From Boesenbergia rotunda (taxonomy: Eukaryota > Streptophyta > Magnoliopsida > Zingiberales > Zingiberaceae), in contig JAGFNQ010005203.1 of the NCBI GenBank assembly GCA_024364735.1, forward strand, positions 94,719 through 158,718: a DNA stretch of 64,000 nucleotides, written 5' to 3'. Within the stretch, counting starts at the first letter, position 1. Every line of letters begins with the position of its first letter. The notes below the pieces were generated by a model that was not told the origin of the DNA, did no database searches, and saw only the letters and a program-made list of their open reading frames with translations. Below are positions 1-10,488 of this stretch, piece after piece. A program made the translations under genes and the position numbers.

Positions 1-1168
1 TGTATGAATGAAGATGTATGCCATGTCTTATGAATGATGAAGCATGTAAAGTATTTTACTTTATGAATGGGCTTGTACCGACCGAAGTATGGGTCCAAGG
101 GATGGGCACCTTAAGAACGCCCCGGTTCTGGACTACCGACTATGCTGTCCACGGTTCTGGCACTACCGAAGCTGTGCAACAGGGATGGGCACCTTAAAAA
201 CACCCCGGTTATGGGACTACCGACTATGCTATCCTTACCCTAGTAGGTCGGGGCTCGCTACCTCGTATTTACTTAGGGATGCGCGCTTATGATGTATGTA
301 TGTGGTACAAGCCGGGGACCCCCAATGATGTTATGATTATGTTTAAGTATTTAAAAGTATGATTTTAAAAGTTAAGCATATTTATGTAGTATATGCATTA
401 GACTCATGCATTCATTCATGTTATGCATTCTGCCATGATAGTAATGTCTTATGTTTATGTTTATGCCATGGATCATGCTATGCTATGAATGTTTATTATG
501 CTTATGTTTATGTCATATATCATGTCATGCTACGAATGTTTATTATGTTTATGTTTATGCCATGTATCATGTCATGCTACGAATGTTTATTATGTTTATG
601 TTTATGCCAAGTATTATGCCATGCTACGAATGTTTATTATGTTTATGTTCATGCCATGTCAAATATATGCTAAGTGATCATAAAGGCTTATGTTCTAAGT
701 AAAGCACTAAGCATGTTAATGTTTCATGTGCTCATGATTAAGTGATGAATGATTTTAGTGAGTAGGAAAGAGTCTTATTAAGCCTGTGTGCTTATAGTCT
801 TATTTCCTTATACCGCAGATCACGTAAGGGGACAGTAAGGAAGCAGCAGGAGGGCAAGAATGCATGTGTGTGGTAGTGACTTGGCCAAGAAAATAATATG
901 TTTACTCGTCTTATGCTAGAACTTTACCTTTACTACTTATGTGCTTGAATGGTGACTTATGTGACTCTATGACATGATGCTAAGTATGACATGGTATGAT
1001 GCTAAGTATGAAGTTAATATGCCAAGTTCCCATTTCATGATGTTAGGAATGGTAGTAGGTGCATGTAGGTGTAAGTTTAAACTTTTCCGCTGCATTATGA
1101 TGTCCACCTGCCCTACTCATGTTAACGTAACGCCGCTTTATGGAAAGAAAAAAAAAGTGGGCGTTACA
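1..1168 (+). repeat. 5' LTR of the Tekay-type element (3' portion only)
   Basis: Aligns along its length with 5724-6892, with scattered substitutions. It includes the segment with two CCGGTTCTGG-like boxes, the 47-bp minisatellite and the terminal GCGTTACA. The window cuts off its first ~2.2 kb, judged from the 3' LTR length. The short frames inside it come from ATG-rich repeats and I do not regard them as genes. Confidence 0.9.
440..665 (+). repeat. 47-bp minisatellite inside Tekay LTR
   Basis: The phrase GAATGTTTATTATG recurs at 487, 534, 581 and 628, exactly 47 bp apart. The same array occurs at 6190-6385 in the 3' LTR. Diverged versions with ~45-48 bp spacing occur in the other Tekay LTRs (24396-24960 and 36915-37290). 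Open frames rich in Met, Phe and Tyr over the array are by-products of the repeat. Confidence 0.9.
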
Positions 1169-1171
1169 GGT

Positions 1172-1183
1172 TGGTATCAGAGC
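1172..1183 (+). other. Primer binding site (tRNA-iMet type)
   Basis: TGGTATCAGAGC starts three bases after the LTR end at 1168. It is complementary to the 3' end of initiator tRNA-Met, the usual primer of plant gypsy and copia elements. It fixes the element as + strand. Confidence 0.9.
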
Positions 1184-3376
1184 GGTTTCCATCTCACTAC
1201 ACACACATCAAGTCCTCTTCCTGCCGCTTCCAATTAAGTACCTTTCTGCATATTTTATGATAGTAAGCACTTGTAGGATACTTTATGATTTTAGAATATG
1301 CAAGTATGAACGATGTTTTATGATGAAAAGTACTTTAGGATATGTAACTATGAACGATACTTTACTTTAATTTTTTTTGTATGAAACCAAATACTTTCGA
1401 GATTGATATATGGGTAGGAATAGCAATCACTTATAGTAGCCTTACTTGTATTTTATATGTGAGTGATAGAGAGCGAGGGTGATTCGTAGAGATTTAACTT
1501 ATGTAGCTACAGTCAGGTGGAATAAATATAGTAAATGATTGAGTGGTGGCAAAACAGAGTAAATCGGAAAAGAAGAGCAAGTAGATGTGCGAGGAGGAAT
1601 GTGTAAAGTAATGACGACATTATCTGTATGAGTGTCATGACTGTTTGGAATTAAGAAAAGTGGTGGACCAAAGCAAGTTTGTACTGCTGATAAAAGGTGT
1701 ATGTTAATATTTAGTGATGAGCATGGAAGTAAAGAAAGGATGATGCTTTATTAAGGGAGACTTATTAACTGTAGTATTAAGGGAGTAGAGTATTGGTATA
1801 GGTATTCTAAGAGATTGTATTGGTTATGAAATGAAGACTTAGTGATGTATATCTATTAGGAATAGATTAATGTGTTAAGTTATTTGAATTTTCAAGCAGA
1901 TATATATATAGTAGTAGCCATAGGGTAATATTCTTGATACAGGAAAGAAAGAGAGTAAGAACTAGATATGCAAAAGAAGGCGTGATAGAGATCAGCGAAT
2001 AGGACCTTAGCTATAACTCTGTATGAAGGAACTAGAGGTTAGTGTTATCAGAGGCAAGAATGTAGTAAGAGCTTCTTTTCAAGCAAACTTACTAGGTGAA
2101 ACGATCTAATAAGGTCTAGATTTTGGAAAAGATCGATATAGGAATATTTTATAAATTCTTGATAGAGAAGTAAGATACGGAGATCATAAGAATGTGATTT
2201 TTGAGATTAGAGTGGAGAAAGCATGGCTGATAAATGAGAAAAGGTATTTTGATACGTGAAAGAAGACTATGGAAAGATAGAACAGAAAGTTAGAAGTTTA
2301 GTATAATATGTAGTTCAAGTAAGATAGTAACAGTTCATGCGAACAGTAAAGAATGGACAGTAAAGTAATTTGGATTGAGCGAAAACAATGAAATGAATAT
2401 TCCAAATCATCTTTCTTACAAGTGTAAGTGGTATTTTCTTTTAGATTATGAGGGGTAGAGTTAGGCAATGAATATTTAATATAATTTATTAGTAAGTAAA
2501 ATATAATCGGAATTCTTGTCGTGTCCTAATAAAAGATAGTATATACAATAGTTGTAGTTTGTTAGTAGAAACTTTGAGATAAATAAATAACCATTATAGA
2601 AGTAGGTTAAGTTAAAAGCAATGTCAATGTGTTATTTCAGTGAAAGGTAAGTTGAAAGCTTCGATGAGACTTTGCCATTAATTTTGTAAGATGAATTTTG
2701 AGTACCGGAATTAGTATGTAATGATAATATAATGTAACAGATAGTATATATCAGAAACGATACATGTGAGTAAAATAGACCAGCATAAAAGATAATAAGC
2801 TAATTTTATGAATTTAATTGAGAAATTTTAGTATAATTAACAGAGACTGTATGCATTATAGGTTAGGTAGTTAAAACAGAGTAAGTAGCTCAAATAACTA
2901 GAATAGGAAGTAATAGGATAAGCGATACATGAGTTTATGTACTATGAGAAGTTATGTTCATAGAAACAAATATACTATTAGAATAGACAATAATAAAGTA
3001 AGAATAATTCTCGGAAAAAGGGGAAGGAGATTCGAGTGGAAAGGACAAAGAGTTATACTTATATAAAGCGGTAATTATGTTGTTGAGGAGTAGACTTGAA
3101 GTATGACACTGAATGTAATAAGAGAGAATCATATAATAATAATTGTAATTTTCGTTTAGTTTAATACAGATAAAAGACGTATGTGAGGAACAGAGACACT
3201 GAAACCAGTACTAATTGAGAGGAGCTTCGGAGTGATAAGTTGGTGCATAGATGATAAACTTGTGCATAGTAAGTGAAAGTTAGATAGTTTGAAGTAGCGA
3301 ATGCAATTAACCAGGAATAAGTTAAATTATATTCTTTCGTGAATAGCTTAATAATAGACAAAACTAGAGCAAGAAG

Positions 3377-3475
3377 GTACCCTTAGTCAAGGTCCTATGG
3401 CAAAGTCAACGGTTCGAGGAAGCTACCTGGGAACGCGAGGACGAGATGAGACGCAAGTACCCGGAGCTATTCTAA
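3377..3475 (+). pseudogene. C-terminal remnant of chromoviral Pol (chromodomain tail)
   Basis: Thirty-two codons and a stop read as the end of a Tekay/Del gypsy polyprotein. A VPLVKVLW strand is followed by EEATWEREDEMR, the tail of the integrase chromodomain, and then a YP-E-LF ending before TAA. In intact chromoviruses this domain steers integration through histone marks. It ends about 20 bp before the PPT, as in complete elements, so the 3' edge of pol is preserved while everything upstream is lost. Motif match is strong for so short a piece. Confidence 0.8.
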
Positions 3476-3493
3476 GTTCGAGGATGAACTTTC

Positions 3494-3509
3494 ACGAGGA
3501 ATGGGGGAT
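3494..3509 (+). other. Polypurine tract
   Basis: A purine-rich stretch ending AGGAATGGGGGAT abuts the TGTAACG start of the 3' LTR. It is the expected plus-strand primer site. Confidence 0.8.
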
Positions 3510-3956
3510 TGTAACGACCCGAAAAATTCTCTCAATATTTTCTTTAAAATATTGATCATGTCTAGATAATTTTTCGAGGGACCTAGAGATATTAGTATGA
3601 ACCTTAGCCTAGAAATCCATGATTTTTCTGATTTAAATTAAGAAACTAAGTACTAATGGGCCTTATATGGGCTTTTCTAGTACCATGATTATTAGTGGAT
3701 TTTAGATAATATTTAATATAAATATAAATGAATTTTAATTAGGAATAGTAGTATGATTATGGGTGAGTTTTAGCATGGTTTTCTATTTAAATTGAGAAGT
3801 TAAGTACTAATAGGCCTTATATGGGCTCCAAAAATGGGTTTTAATTAGGTAGAATTTAATATAAATATAAAAGAATTTTAATTAGGAATTTTAGCATAAT
3901 TATAGGGGAATTTTTAAGGAATTTTTGAAATAATAGAAAATAAAATAAAAATATTA

Positions 3957-4028
3957 GTGCATGCACCAAGGTTTGAACCTTGGACCTCTTGTACAACCAT
4001 GCATGCTCTAACCAATTCACCTAGCAAG
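3957..4028 (-). other. tRNA-like block with pol III A and B boxes, antisense in LTR
   Basis: Read on the minus strand, this starts GCTAGGTGAATTGGTTAGAG, close to a tRNA D-arm and A box. It continues to GGTTCAAACC, which fits the B-box consensus, with the usual spacing of about 40-45 bp. A CCAAGG/CCTTGG stem encloses the B-box loop. The acceptor stem is not convincing, so it is a tRNA-derived or tRNA-like segment rather than a functional tRNA gene. Equivalent blocks lie in both solo LTRs of the family. Confidence 0.6.
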
Positions 4029-4119
4029 GGAGTGCTATGAGGAAATGAAATGGATTATAGTTAAGGCTTAAGGAAAATGAAGAGACACCATGACTCTTCA
4101 CTTACCCTCCTTAATGTGT

Positions 4120-4127
4120 TATAAAGA
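4120..4127 (+). promoter_or_regulatory. Candidate LTR TATA box
   Basis: TATAAAGA lies about 30 bp before a pyrimidine-rich CTTCTTCCTCC stretch that could hold the transcription start. The solo LTR at 34645 has TATAAATAT in the equivalent place (35135-35143). That at 21880 has a weaker GATAAATAG (22381). Confidence 0.5.
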
Positions 4128-5093
4128 GGGGGCATGGGAGTTACTTTCTTCTTCCTCCTCCCTCATTCTAGCCGAAATCCCAAGAGGGGATTCTCCCTTG
4201 GAAAAGTTCACCTAAGGCTACATCACCAAGATCCAAGGCTTTTACAAGGGTACAAAGGCTAGGGGTGGTTAAAAAGCAACAAGATCTTCATCCTTCTCCC
4301 AAATCTAAGGTCTATAATCAAGATCAACCAAGGTAAGACTCCCTCACCTGTGGTATAATAGCTCTCCTTGAAGTTTGTCATGATATGAAAGTCTTGTATG
4401 AGATTTTATGTTGGGAAAAAAAAGAAAAGAGTCATGAACCCTAATCCTAGGTTTCGGCCACTAGGGTTTTTAGGTCCAAAATGATGTTAAAAATATTACT
4501 CATGCTTTCTAATGTTTTTCCATGATGAATATAAGTTAAAATGAGATTTAGAAAAATTTTGGGGTACCCTAGGATCTCCTAGGGTTTCGGCCAACACCAT
4601 GAACCCATGGGTAGGGTTGGATCTAAACCTTCAAGTATGTGTTTTGTGTATTATCATGCTATAAGGGAGATTGAGGATGACTTATGTGAATTTTCACAAG
4701 GCTTTGTGACCCTATAACTTTCGGCCAAGTAGGGGTCTAGGGCAAAGAGTTAGGGCTTCCCTCATGCAAGGGTCCTAATGGCTCCTATGGTATAGTATGA
4801 AAGGTGTTAGATGTTTCATTGGAAATTCTATGAATTTATTCATGCACCCATGGCCCCTTATATGTTTCGGCCAACCCTAGGAAATAGGGCTTGGAGTTAG
4901 GGTGAACCCTAATCATGTGCCTAAATGGCTTCTTATAACCCTATAGGTAATGCATGGTTGTTACTTTTCCTTATGCTACCTTACATGTTATTTGAATGAT
5001 GGAACTCCCCCTTGTAAGTTTCATCCAAGCAAGATAAATAGGGTATGGGAGGAGTTAGGGTTTGATGAATGATGGTTTATGGCTTATTATGAA

Positions 5094-5094
<1 letters not shown>

Positions 5095-5126
<32 letters not shown>
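5095..5126. repeat. (TA)16 microsatellite
   Basis: Uninterrupted TA dinucleotides within the 3' LTR. The other LTR copies do not show it at this length. Confidence 0.95.
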
Positions 5127-5128
<2 letters not shown>

Positions 5129-6945
5129 TTCAAGCATGTGGTAGAAATTATGTTAGCAATAACCCTAACTTTAAGTACCATGTTTCATGTTTATATGGTA
5201 ATGATTGGATGCCATGCTTAATAGGGTTTATTTATGAATGTCTTAGGTTCTATGCCATGCATTTGAATGGTAGGTCGTATGTTTATGGAAGTCCTACTTA
5301 TGTGTGCGTGGGATGAATACCATGCTTATGTATGAAATGCAATGTTTACCTTATATATCATGATCATGCAAACTCTATGGATTAGGATAATTGTCTATGC
5401 AAACATGTCATGTTCAATGAATATAATGCAATGCTTACCTTAGATGCCATGATCATGCAAGCACTAGGAATAAGAATGATGTGTATGTAAGTAGGTCATG
5501 TTCTATGAATGAAGATGCATATTATGTTTATAAATGAAGATGCATGTTATGTTTATGAATGAAAGTGCATGCTATGTTTTATGAATTAAGATGCATGCCA
5601 TGTTTATGAATGACGGCACGGTCGATGGTCGACGGTATGACGGTCATGAGGACCGGTAAATGGGCCGGTTGACGGGCCGAGTCGTTACACATGCCATGTT
5701 TATGAATGAAGATGCATGTCATGTTGTATGAATGAAGATGTATGTCATGTCTTATGAATGATGAAGCATGTAAAGTATTTTACTTTATGAATGGGCTTGT
5801 ACCGACCGAAGTATGGGTCCAAGGGATGGGCACCTTAAGAATGCCCCGGTTCTGGACTACCGACTATGCTGTCCACGGTTCTGGCACTACCGAAGTTGTA
5901 CAACAGGGATGGGCACCTTAAGAACGCCCCGGTTCTGGGACTACCGACTATGCTGTCCTTACCCTAGTAGGTCGGAGCTCGCTACCTCGTATTTACTTAG
6001 GGATGCGCGCTTATGATGTATGTATGTGGTACAAGCCGGGGACCCCCAATGATGTTATGATTATGTTTAAGTATTTAAAAGTATGATTTTAAAAGTTAAG
6101 CATATTTATGTAGTATATGCATTAGACTCATGCATTCATTCATGTTATGCATTCTGCCATGATAGTAATGTCTTATGTTTATGTTTATGCCATGGATCAT
6201 GCTATGCTAAGAATGTTTATTATGCTTATGTTTATGCCATGTATCATGCCATGCTACGAATGTTTATTATGTTTATGTTTATTCCATGTATCATGCCATG
6301 CTACGAATGTTTATTATGTTTATGTTAATGCCAAGTATTATGTCATGCTACGAATGTTTATTATGTTTATGTTCATGCCATGTCAAATATATGCTAAGTG
6401 ATCATAAAGGCTTATGTTCTAAGTAAAGCACTAAGCATGTTAATGTTTCATGTGCTCATGATTAAGTGATGAATGGTTTTAGTGAGTAGGAAAGAGTCTT
6501 ACTATGCCTGTGTGCTTGTAGTTTTATTTTCTTATACCGCAGATCACGCAAGGGGACAGTAAGGAAGTAGCAGGAGGGCAAGAATGCATGTGTGTGGTAG
6601 TGACTTGGCCAAGAAAACAATATGTTTACTCGTCTTATGCTAGAACTTTACCTTTACTACTTATGTGCTTGAATGGTGACTTATGTGACTATGACATGAT
6701 GCTAAGTATGACATGGTATGATGCTAAGTATGAAGTTAATATGCCAAGTTCCCATGTCATGATGTTAGGAATGGTAGTAGGTGCATGTAGGTGTAAGTTT
6801 AAAGTTTTTCCACTGCATTATGATGTCCACCTGCCCTACTCATGTTAACGTAACGCCGCTTTATGGAAAGAAAAAAAAAAGCGGGCGTTACATTGGAAAT
6901 CCCGGTGAGTGAAGCCGGGTCCTGGTGAGTGAAGCCAGGTGGTGA

Positions 6946-7247
6946 AAAGTCCTAATTCAGAAGGTTGGGTGAAAAGTCCTAGCTTGGAGGGCTAGGTGAA
7001 AAGTCCTAGCTTGGAGGGCTAGGTGAAAAGTCCCAACTGGAGGGTTAGATGAAAAATCCTAGCTTGGAGGGCTAGGTATGGAAAAGTTCTAACTCGGAAG
7101 GGTTGGGTGAAAAGTCCTAGCTTGGAGGGCTAGGTGAAAAGTCCTAGCTTGGAGGGCTAGGTGAAAAGTCCTAACTTGGAGGGTTAGGTGAAAAGTCCCA
7201 ACTTGGAGGGTTAGATGGAAAAATCCTAGCTTGGAAGGCTAGGTCTG
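6946..7247 (+). repeat. 27-bp minisatellite in Sirevirus LTR
   Basis: About eleven imperfect copies of a unit built on AAGTCCTAGCTTGGAGGG followed by CTAGGTGAA. Some units carry AACTTGG or CAACTGG variants. The same array is in the 3' LTR (33414-33476 and 34011-34280), split there by an insertion. Confidence 0.85.
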
Positions 7248-7251
7248 CACC

Positions 7252-7700
7252 CCTGGATCGGTCTGGTGGCCGATCAGGGAGGTTGGCACGCTGCTCCTTA
7301 GTGGATCGGTCTGGTGACCGATCCAGCGATGTCTGATCGGTCTGGTGACCGATCAGGGAGCAGGCAGCTTCCTTACTGCCTTACTCCTGATCGGTCTGGT
7401 GACCGATCAGGGAGTAAACAGTGAGTTGAGTTCCCCCGCGGATCAGCTCCTGAACGGTCCGATGACCGATCAGAGACTTAGGATCTGATTTCCGGGATTA
7501 CTGTTCATCAAACCTAATCGGTCTGAGTGACCGATCAGGCATCACTCTGATCGGTCTGGTGACCGATCAGGCTTCACTCTGAACGGTCCGGTGACCGATC
7601 AGCTTGTGTTACTGCGAGAGCTGGGAGTCCCAGCGAATCGGTGGATCGGTCAGGTGACCGACCCACGAGCCCTGGATCGGTCCGGTGACCGATTACTTTA
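7252..7700. repeat. Array of GATCGGTC..GACCGATC palindromes
   Basis: About ten repeats in which CTGATCGGTC, a 3-5 base spacer such as TGGTG, and ACCGATCAG form a hairpin. Further copies occur in the element interior (14148-14480) and 3' LTR (34283-34644, 37953-38130). Clustered palindromes in LTR non-coding DNA are a known trait of Sireviruses. The core sequence here appears particular to this family. Confidence 0.85.
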
Positions 7701-8716
7701 ATTCAAATTACATTGTCAGACGCTCTGATCGCGTCTGAGCATATCTAATACACTGCGGCTGATCTCTGATCTTTGATTTCTTGCTTGATATGCTGCTCTA
7801 ACCCACTGATTAAGCTGCAGGTGACAGGGAAGGATTCAAACACTCAAGGAGAGTCAATGGTCGTCTTTCTTTGGAGCAGGTTTGTCTATTTTCCATCCCA
7901 GGTTGCAATGGGCACTGGCGCTAGCTGGAGCTGCTGTCTGGGGTTGGTCTGAGGGAAGCTCAGGAGGTCCAGAAGGACTCAGTGGTGGCTGGTGGTTGCA
8001 AAGAGCAGCTGGAGGCTGCTGTGGGATGGTGACCTGGAGCTGTGTGGAGAAGACTTAAGCTCTGGTTGTGAGAAGTCTTCAACAACTTTGCGAATCAGTA
8101 TTGCTGTAAAGTTCTTGTGGCTTGCTGCGTGCTTGTGATCTTGCTGTTCCATCATTCCTGAGCAAGCCGTTGAGATCTGAGAAGCAACCACTCCTTGCTT
8201 GAGCACTTGGAGGAAGGAACAAGAGGCTTGAAGTCCAACAGTGAGAAGACACGGAGAAAGGGATTCTTGCGTGGGATCGTCGCTGGGTGGAGCTTGGAGA
8301 AGCTTGCTGTGTTCCTGTCTTTGCTAAGTGCTAAGTAAGATCTTTCTTGTGTTTCATTGTGCTTAAACCTATATCTGTTATTGAAACGCTGTGGAGAGGT
8401 TTCTCCACCAAGAAGGAGGTTGCTTTCTATCCGGTGTTAACTGGGGCTTGATCTGCCAACGATCAAGGGATCGCCCACCTTAAGGGCATGCCATGGAGTA
8501 AGGGCAAGTTATCCCTGAACCTTGTAAACCCTCTTTGTTAGCGATTTTGCTAGTGGTGTTAGTTTGTTTTGTTTCCTGTTTTTTTCTGCATACTCTGTTT
8601 TCATACTTCCGATGTGCTACTAACAAAGTGAGGTGCAGAAATTCTCTAAGTGTTTAAAGTCCAAGTGATTGGCTATATTACCCCCCCCCCTCTCTAGCCA
8701 TCCGGGTTCCAACAAG

Positions 8717-8728
8717 TGGTATCATAGC
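8717..8728 (+). other. Primer binding site (tRNA-iMet type, one mismatch)
   Basis: TGGTATCATAGC begins three bases after the LTR end. The canonical site is TGGTATCAGAGC, so one base differs. Confidence 0.85.
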
Positions 8729-8772
8729 TTGGGGCTCTGTTTTTGCGGATTAACAACCGAGAGCTATCATCC

Positions 8773-10488
8773 ATGGAGTTGAGAGAAGGATTTTCCACCA
8801 CCCGACCTCCTTTCTTTGATGGCGCTGATTTCCAATATTGGAGATCAAAGATGGAGTATTATTTGAAGATGGACATCAACACTTTGTTCGCGGTGAAGGA
8901 GGGTTTCACTCCTCCTAAGGATGATGAAGGCAAGGAACTTGAATCATGGTGGTGGACAGCCGAACTAACTCAAAAGAGTGAAGCCGACGCGAAGGCGGTT
9001 GTCACTCTACAATGCGGGATGAACAAAGACCAACTCATCAAGGTTGGTCCTTTCGCAAGTGCAAAGGACTTGTGGAACAAGCTCATCGAACTCCATGAGG
9101 GCACCCGAGACTCAAGAATCGCCAAGAGGGATTTGTTTCTCAACCAATTACAAAATCTCTCCATGAGGGAAAATGAATCGGTAAGTGAACTTCATAGCCG
9201 GTTCAAGGAAGTCCCCAATGGGCTTCATTCGATTGATGAAAAGGTCGAGAATCACAACCTTGTGAGGTATGTACTAAAAGCATTTCCAAGGAATGCTTTG
9301 TGGTCATCCATGGTGGATGCCTACAAAGTATCCAAAGACTTATCAATTGTTAAGCTAGATGATTTGTTTTGTGAAATAGAATTGCATGAAATGGCTAACA
9401 AAGGCCCCAAGGAGAAGGGGATTGCTTTACTGGCAGGGGACCGATCGAACAAGAAGAAGAAGGAGAAGAAGAAGGAGAAGGAAGTCACTTCATCCTCATC
9501 CTCTTCCGAATCCGAGTCCGATTCCGAGGAAGATGGTAGCGGCTCCTCATCTTCCGAGATGGCGAACTTTGTAAGAAGGATAATGAGAAGGGGTCGGCGC
9601 TTCAAGGGTAAAGGTAATCCTAGTGAAGCTAAACTTGATAAGACTAATGCTTCTTGCTATGAGTGTGGTAGGAAAGGGCATTTCAAGAATGAATGCCCGA
9701 ATCTAAAGAAGAAGGAGGAGAGATCCGAAAGGAAAGAAGAAAAATCCAAGAAGAAGAAGAAGGATTTGAAGGCCACTTGGGATGAATCCTCTTCAAGCTC
9801 ATCCGATAAAGAGAAGGAAGAGAAGAGCACAAGGCATGTGACACTCATGGCAATGGGAGATCAAGAGAGCAGTGATGAATCATCCAACTCCTCAAACGCG
9901 GCTTCATCATCTTCGGATGATGAAGAGGTAACTTCTCCCGAACTTGAAAAATGTTATAGAGCAATTGCATATTTAACCAATATGTTGAAGAAGTCAAAAA
10001 ATAAGGTTAAAGCATTACAATTAGAAATTGATCAATTGAAATTATCTAGGGATGATAACATTGATGATTTGCATGTTGACATGTTAGAGGATGAGATCAA
10101 ATCATTAAAACTTGAGATTGACCAATTGAAATCCTCTAGGGTTGAGGATATAGATGATTTGCATGATGAATTGCTAGTAGAAGAAAACAAATCATTAAAG
10201 AGTGAAGTTGAGAGACTCATGAATATTCTTGGGAAGTTCTCAACTAGCTCTAAGACCCTAGACATGATATTGAATGCCCAAAGGGCAGTCTACAATAGGG
10301 TCGGTATTAGTTACCGACCCAAAGAACCTTCATTTGTGTCCTTGATGTCTAGGACTGATATGAGACAATCTAGGACACCCAAGGTTCAAAAGAAAGTTGT
10401 CAAGGCATGGGTGCCTAAGTCTTGTTTAGTTGATGCTTTAGGTCCCAAGGTTTGGGTACCTAAAACCTCTATTTTTCGAATTGTGTAG
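8773..10488 (+). CDS. Copia (Sirevirus-type) Gag polyprotein
   Basis: An open frame of 571 codons from the first ATG in frame; the frame is open from 8743 but only from a TTG. The N-terminal ~210 residues, with the FDGADFQYWRSKMEYYL motif near the start, are the retroviral-type gag/UBN2 domain that packages RNA into particles. A Lys/Glu- and Ser-rich acidic stretch follows. One CCHC zinc knuckle, CYECGRKGHFKNEC, lies near residue 295. The C-terminal third contains repeated heptad-like segments (IDQLKLSR.., IDQLKSSR..) that look coiled coil. The frame ends in TAG, and protease begins in another frame about 30 bases on. This is the only uninterrupted retrotransposon gene in the window. Confidence 0.85.
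   Translation: MELREGFSTTRPPFFDGADFQYWRSKMEYYLKMDINTLFAVKEGFTPPKDDEGKELESWWWTAELTQKSEADAKAVVTLQCGMNKDQLIKVGPFASAKDLWNKLIELHEGTRDSRIAKRDLFLNQLQNLSMRENESVSELHSRFKEVPNGLHSIDEKVENHNLVRYVLKAFPRNALWSSMVDAYKVSKDLSIVKLDDLFCEIELHEMANKGPKEKGIALLAGDRSNKKKKEKKKEKEVTSSSSSSESESDSEEDGSGSSSSEMANFVRRIMRRGRRFKGKGNPSEAKLDKTNASCYECGRKGHFKNECPNLKKKEERSERKEEKSKKKKKDLKATWDESSSSSSDKEKEEKSTRHVTLMAMGDQESSDESSNSSNAASSSSDDEEVTSPELEKCYRAIAYLTNMLKKSKNKVKALQLEIDQLKLSRDDNIDDLHVDMLEDEIKSLKLEIDQLKSSRVEDIDDLHDELLVEENKSLKSEVERLMNILGKFSTSSKTLDMILNAQRAVYNRVGISYRPKEPSFVSLMSRTDMRQSRTPKVQKKVVKAWVPKSCLVDALGPKVWVPKTSIFRIV

Larger units (their letters stand above)
1169..3509 (+). mobile_element. Degenerate interior of the Tekay-type element
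   Basis: About 2.3 kb of A/G-rich sequence with frequent stops. Apart from the pol remnant at 3377-3475 I recognise no gag, protease, RT or integrase. It is far shorter than the 5-7 kb interior of a coding Tekay element. The strong A/G bias of this strand could reflect long decay or non-coding replacement sequence of the LARD type. Minus-strand frames at 2935-3361 show no known motif. Confidence 0.7.
1..6892 (+). mobile_element. Tekay/Del-type gypsy LTR retrotransposon, non-autonomous, left end outside window
   Basis: Two long homologous blocks in direct orientation (1-1168 and 5724-6892) flank a 2.3 kb interior. A tRNA-Met-type PBS lies just after the first and a purine-rich PPT just before the second. 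The complete 3' LTR opens TGTAACGACCCG and closes GGGCGTTACA. The interior holds no intact frame, only the end of a chromoviral pol. The element lies in the 5' LTR of a Sirevirus: the sequence after 6892 resumes the LTR copy seen at about 33363. TTGGA (6893-6897) should therefore be its right target duplication; the left copy lies outside the window. It looks like a mobilisable but non-autonomous derivative. Confidence 0.88.
3510..6892 (+). repeat. 3' LTR of the Tekay-type element (complete, 3383 bp)
   Basis: Begins TGTAACGACCCG and ends GGGCGTTACA. In order it contains an antisense tRNA-like block, a TATA-like box, several 'GGTTTCGGCC' modules, a (TA)16 microsatellite, ATG/CAT-rich low-complexity sequence, the CCGGTTCTGG module and the 47-bp array. 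The same module order is present in the solo LTRs at 21880 and 34645, so all three belong to one family with subfamily differences. Confidence 0.9.
6893..8714 (+). repeat. 5' LTR of Sirevirus-like copia element (right part)
   Basis: Matches the 3' LTR from about 33363 to its end at 39146. Both end CCATCCGGGTTCCAACA, followed here by a PBS. Its first ~135 bp are displaced to the left of the window by the Tekay insertion. It holds a 27-bp minisatellite, then a field of GATCGGTC palindromes, then about 1 kb of single-copy LTR sequence without a gene. Confidence 0.88.

Noticed and set aside
359..702. Met/Phe/Tyr/Cys-rich open frames that look like small membrane proteins (also 6083-6401, 24396-24781)
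   Set aside because: They read through a 45-48 bp minisatellite in Tekay LTRs, and overlapping frames give similar proteins. The pattern is the DNA repeat.
3957..4028. A functional tRNA gene
   Set aside because: A and B boxes fit, but I cannot form a proper acceptor stem or assign an anticodon. Repeated occurrence inside LTRs argues for a tRNA-derived repeat.
6946..7247. CRISPR-like array of regular short repeats
   Set aside because: Units are tandem without unique spacers and lie in a plant retrotransposon LTR; it is a minisatellite.
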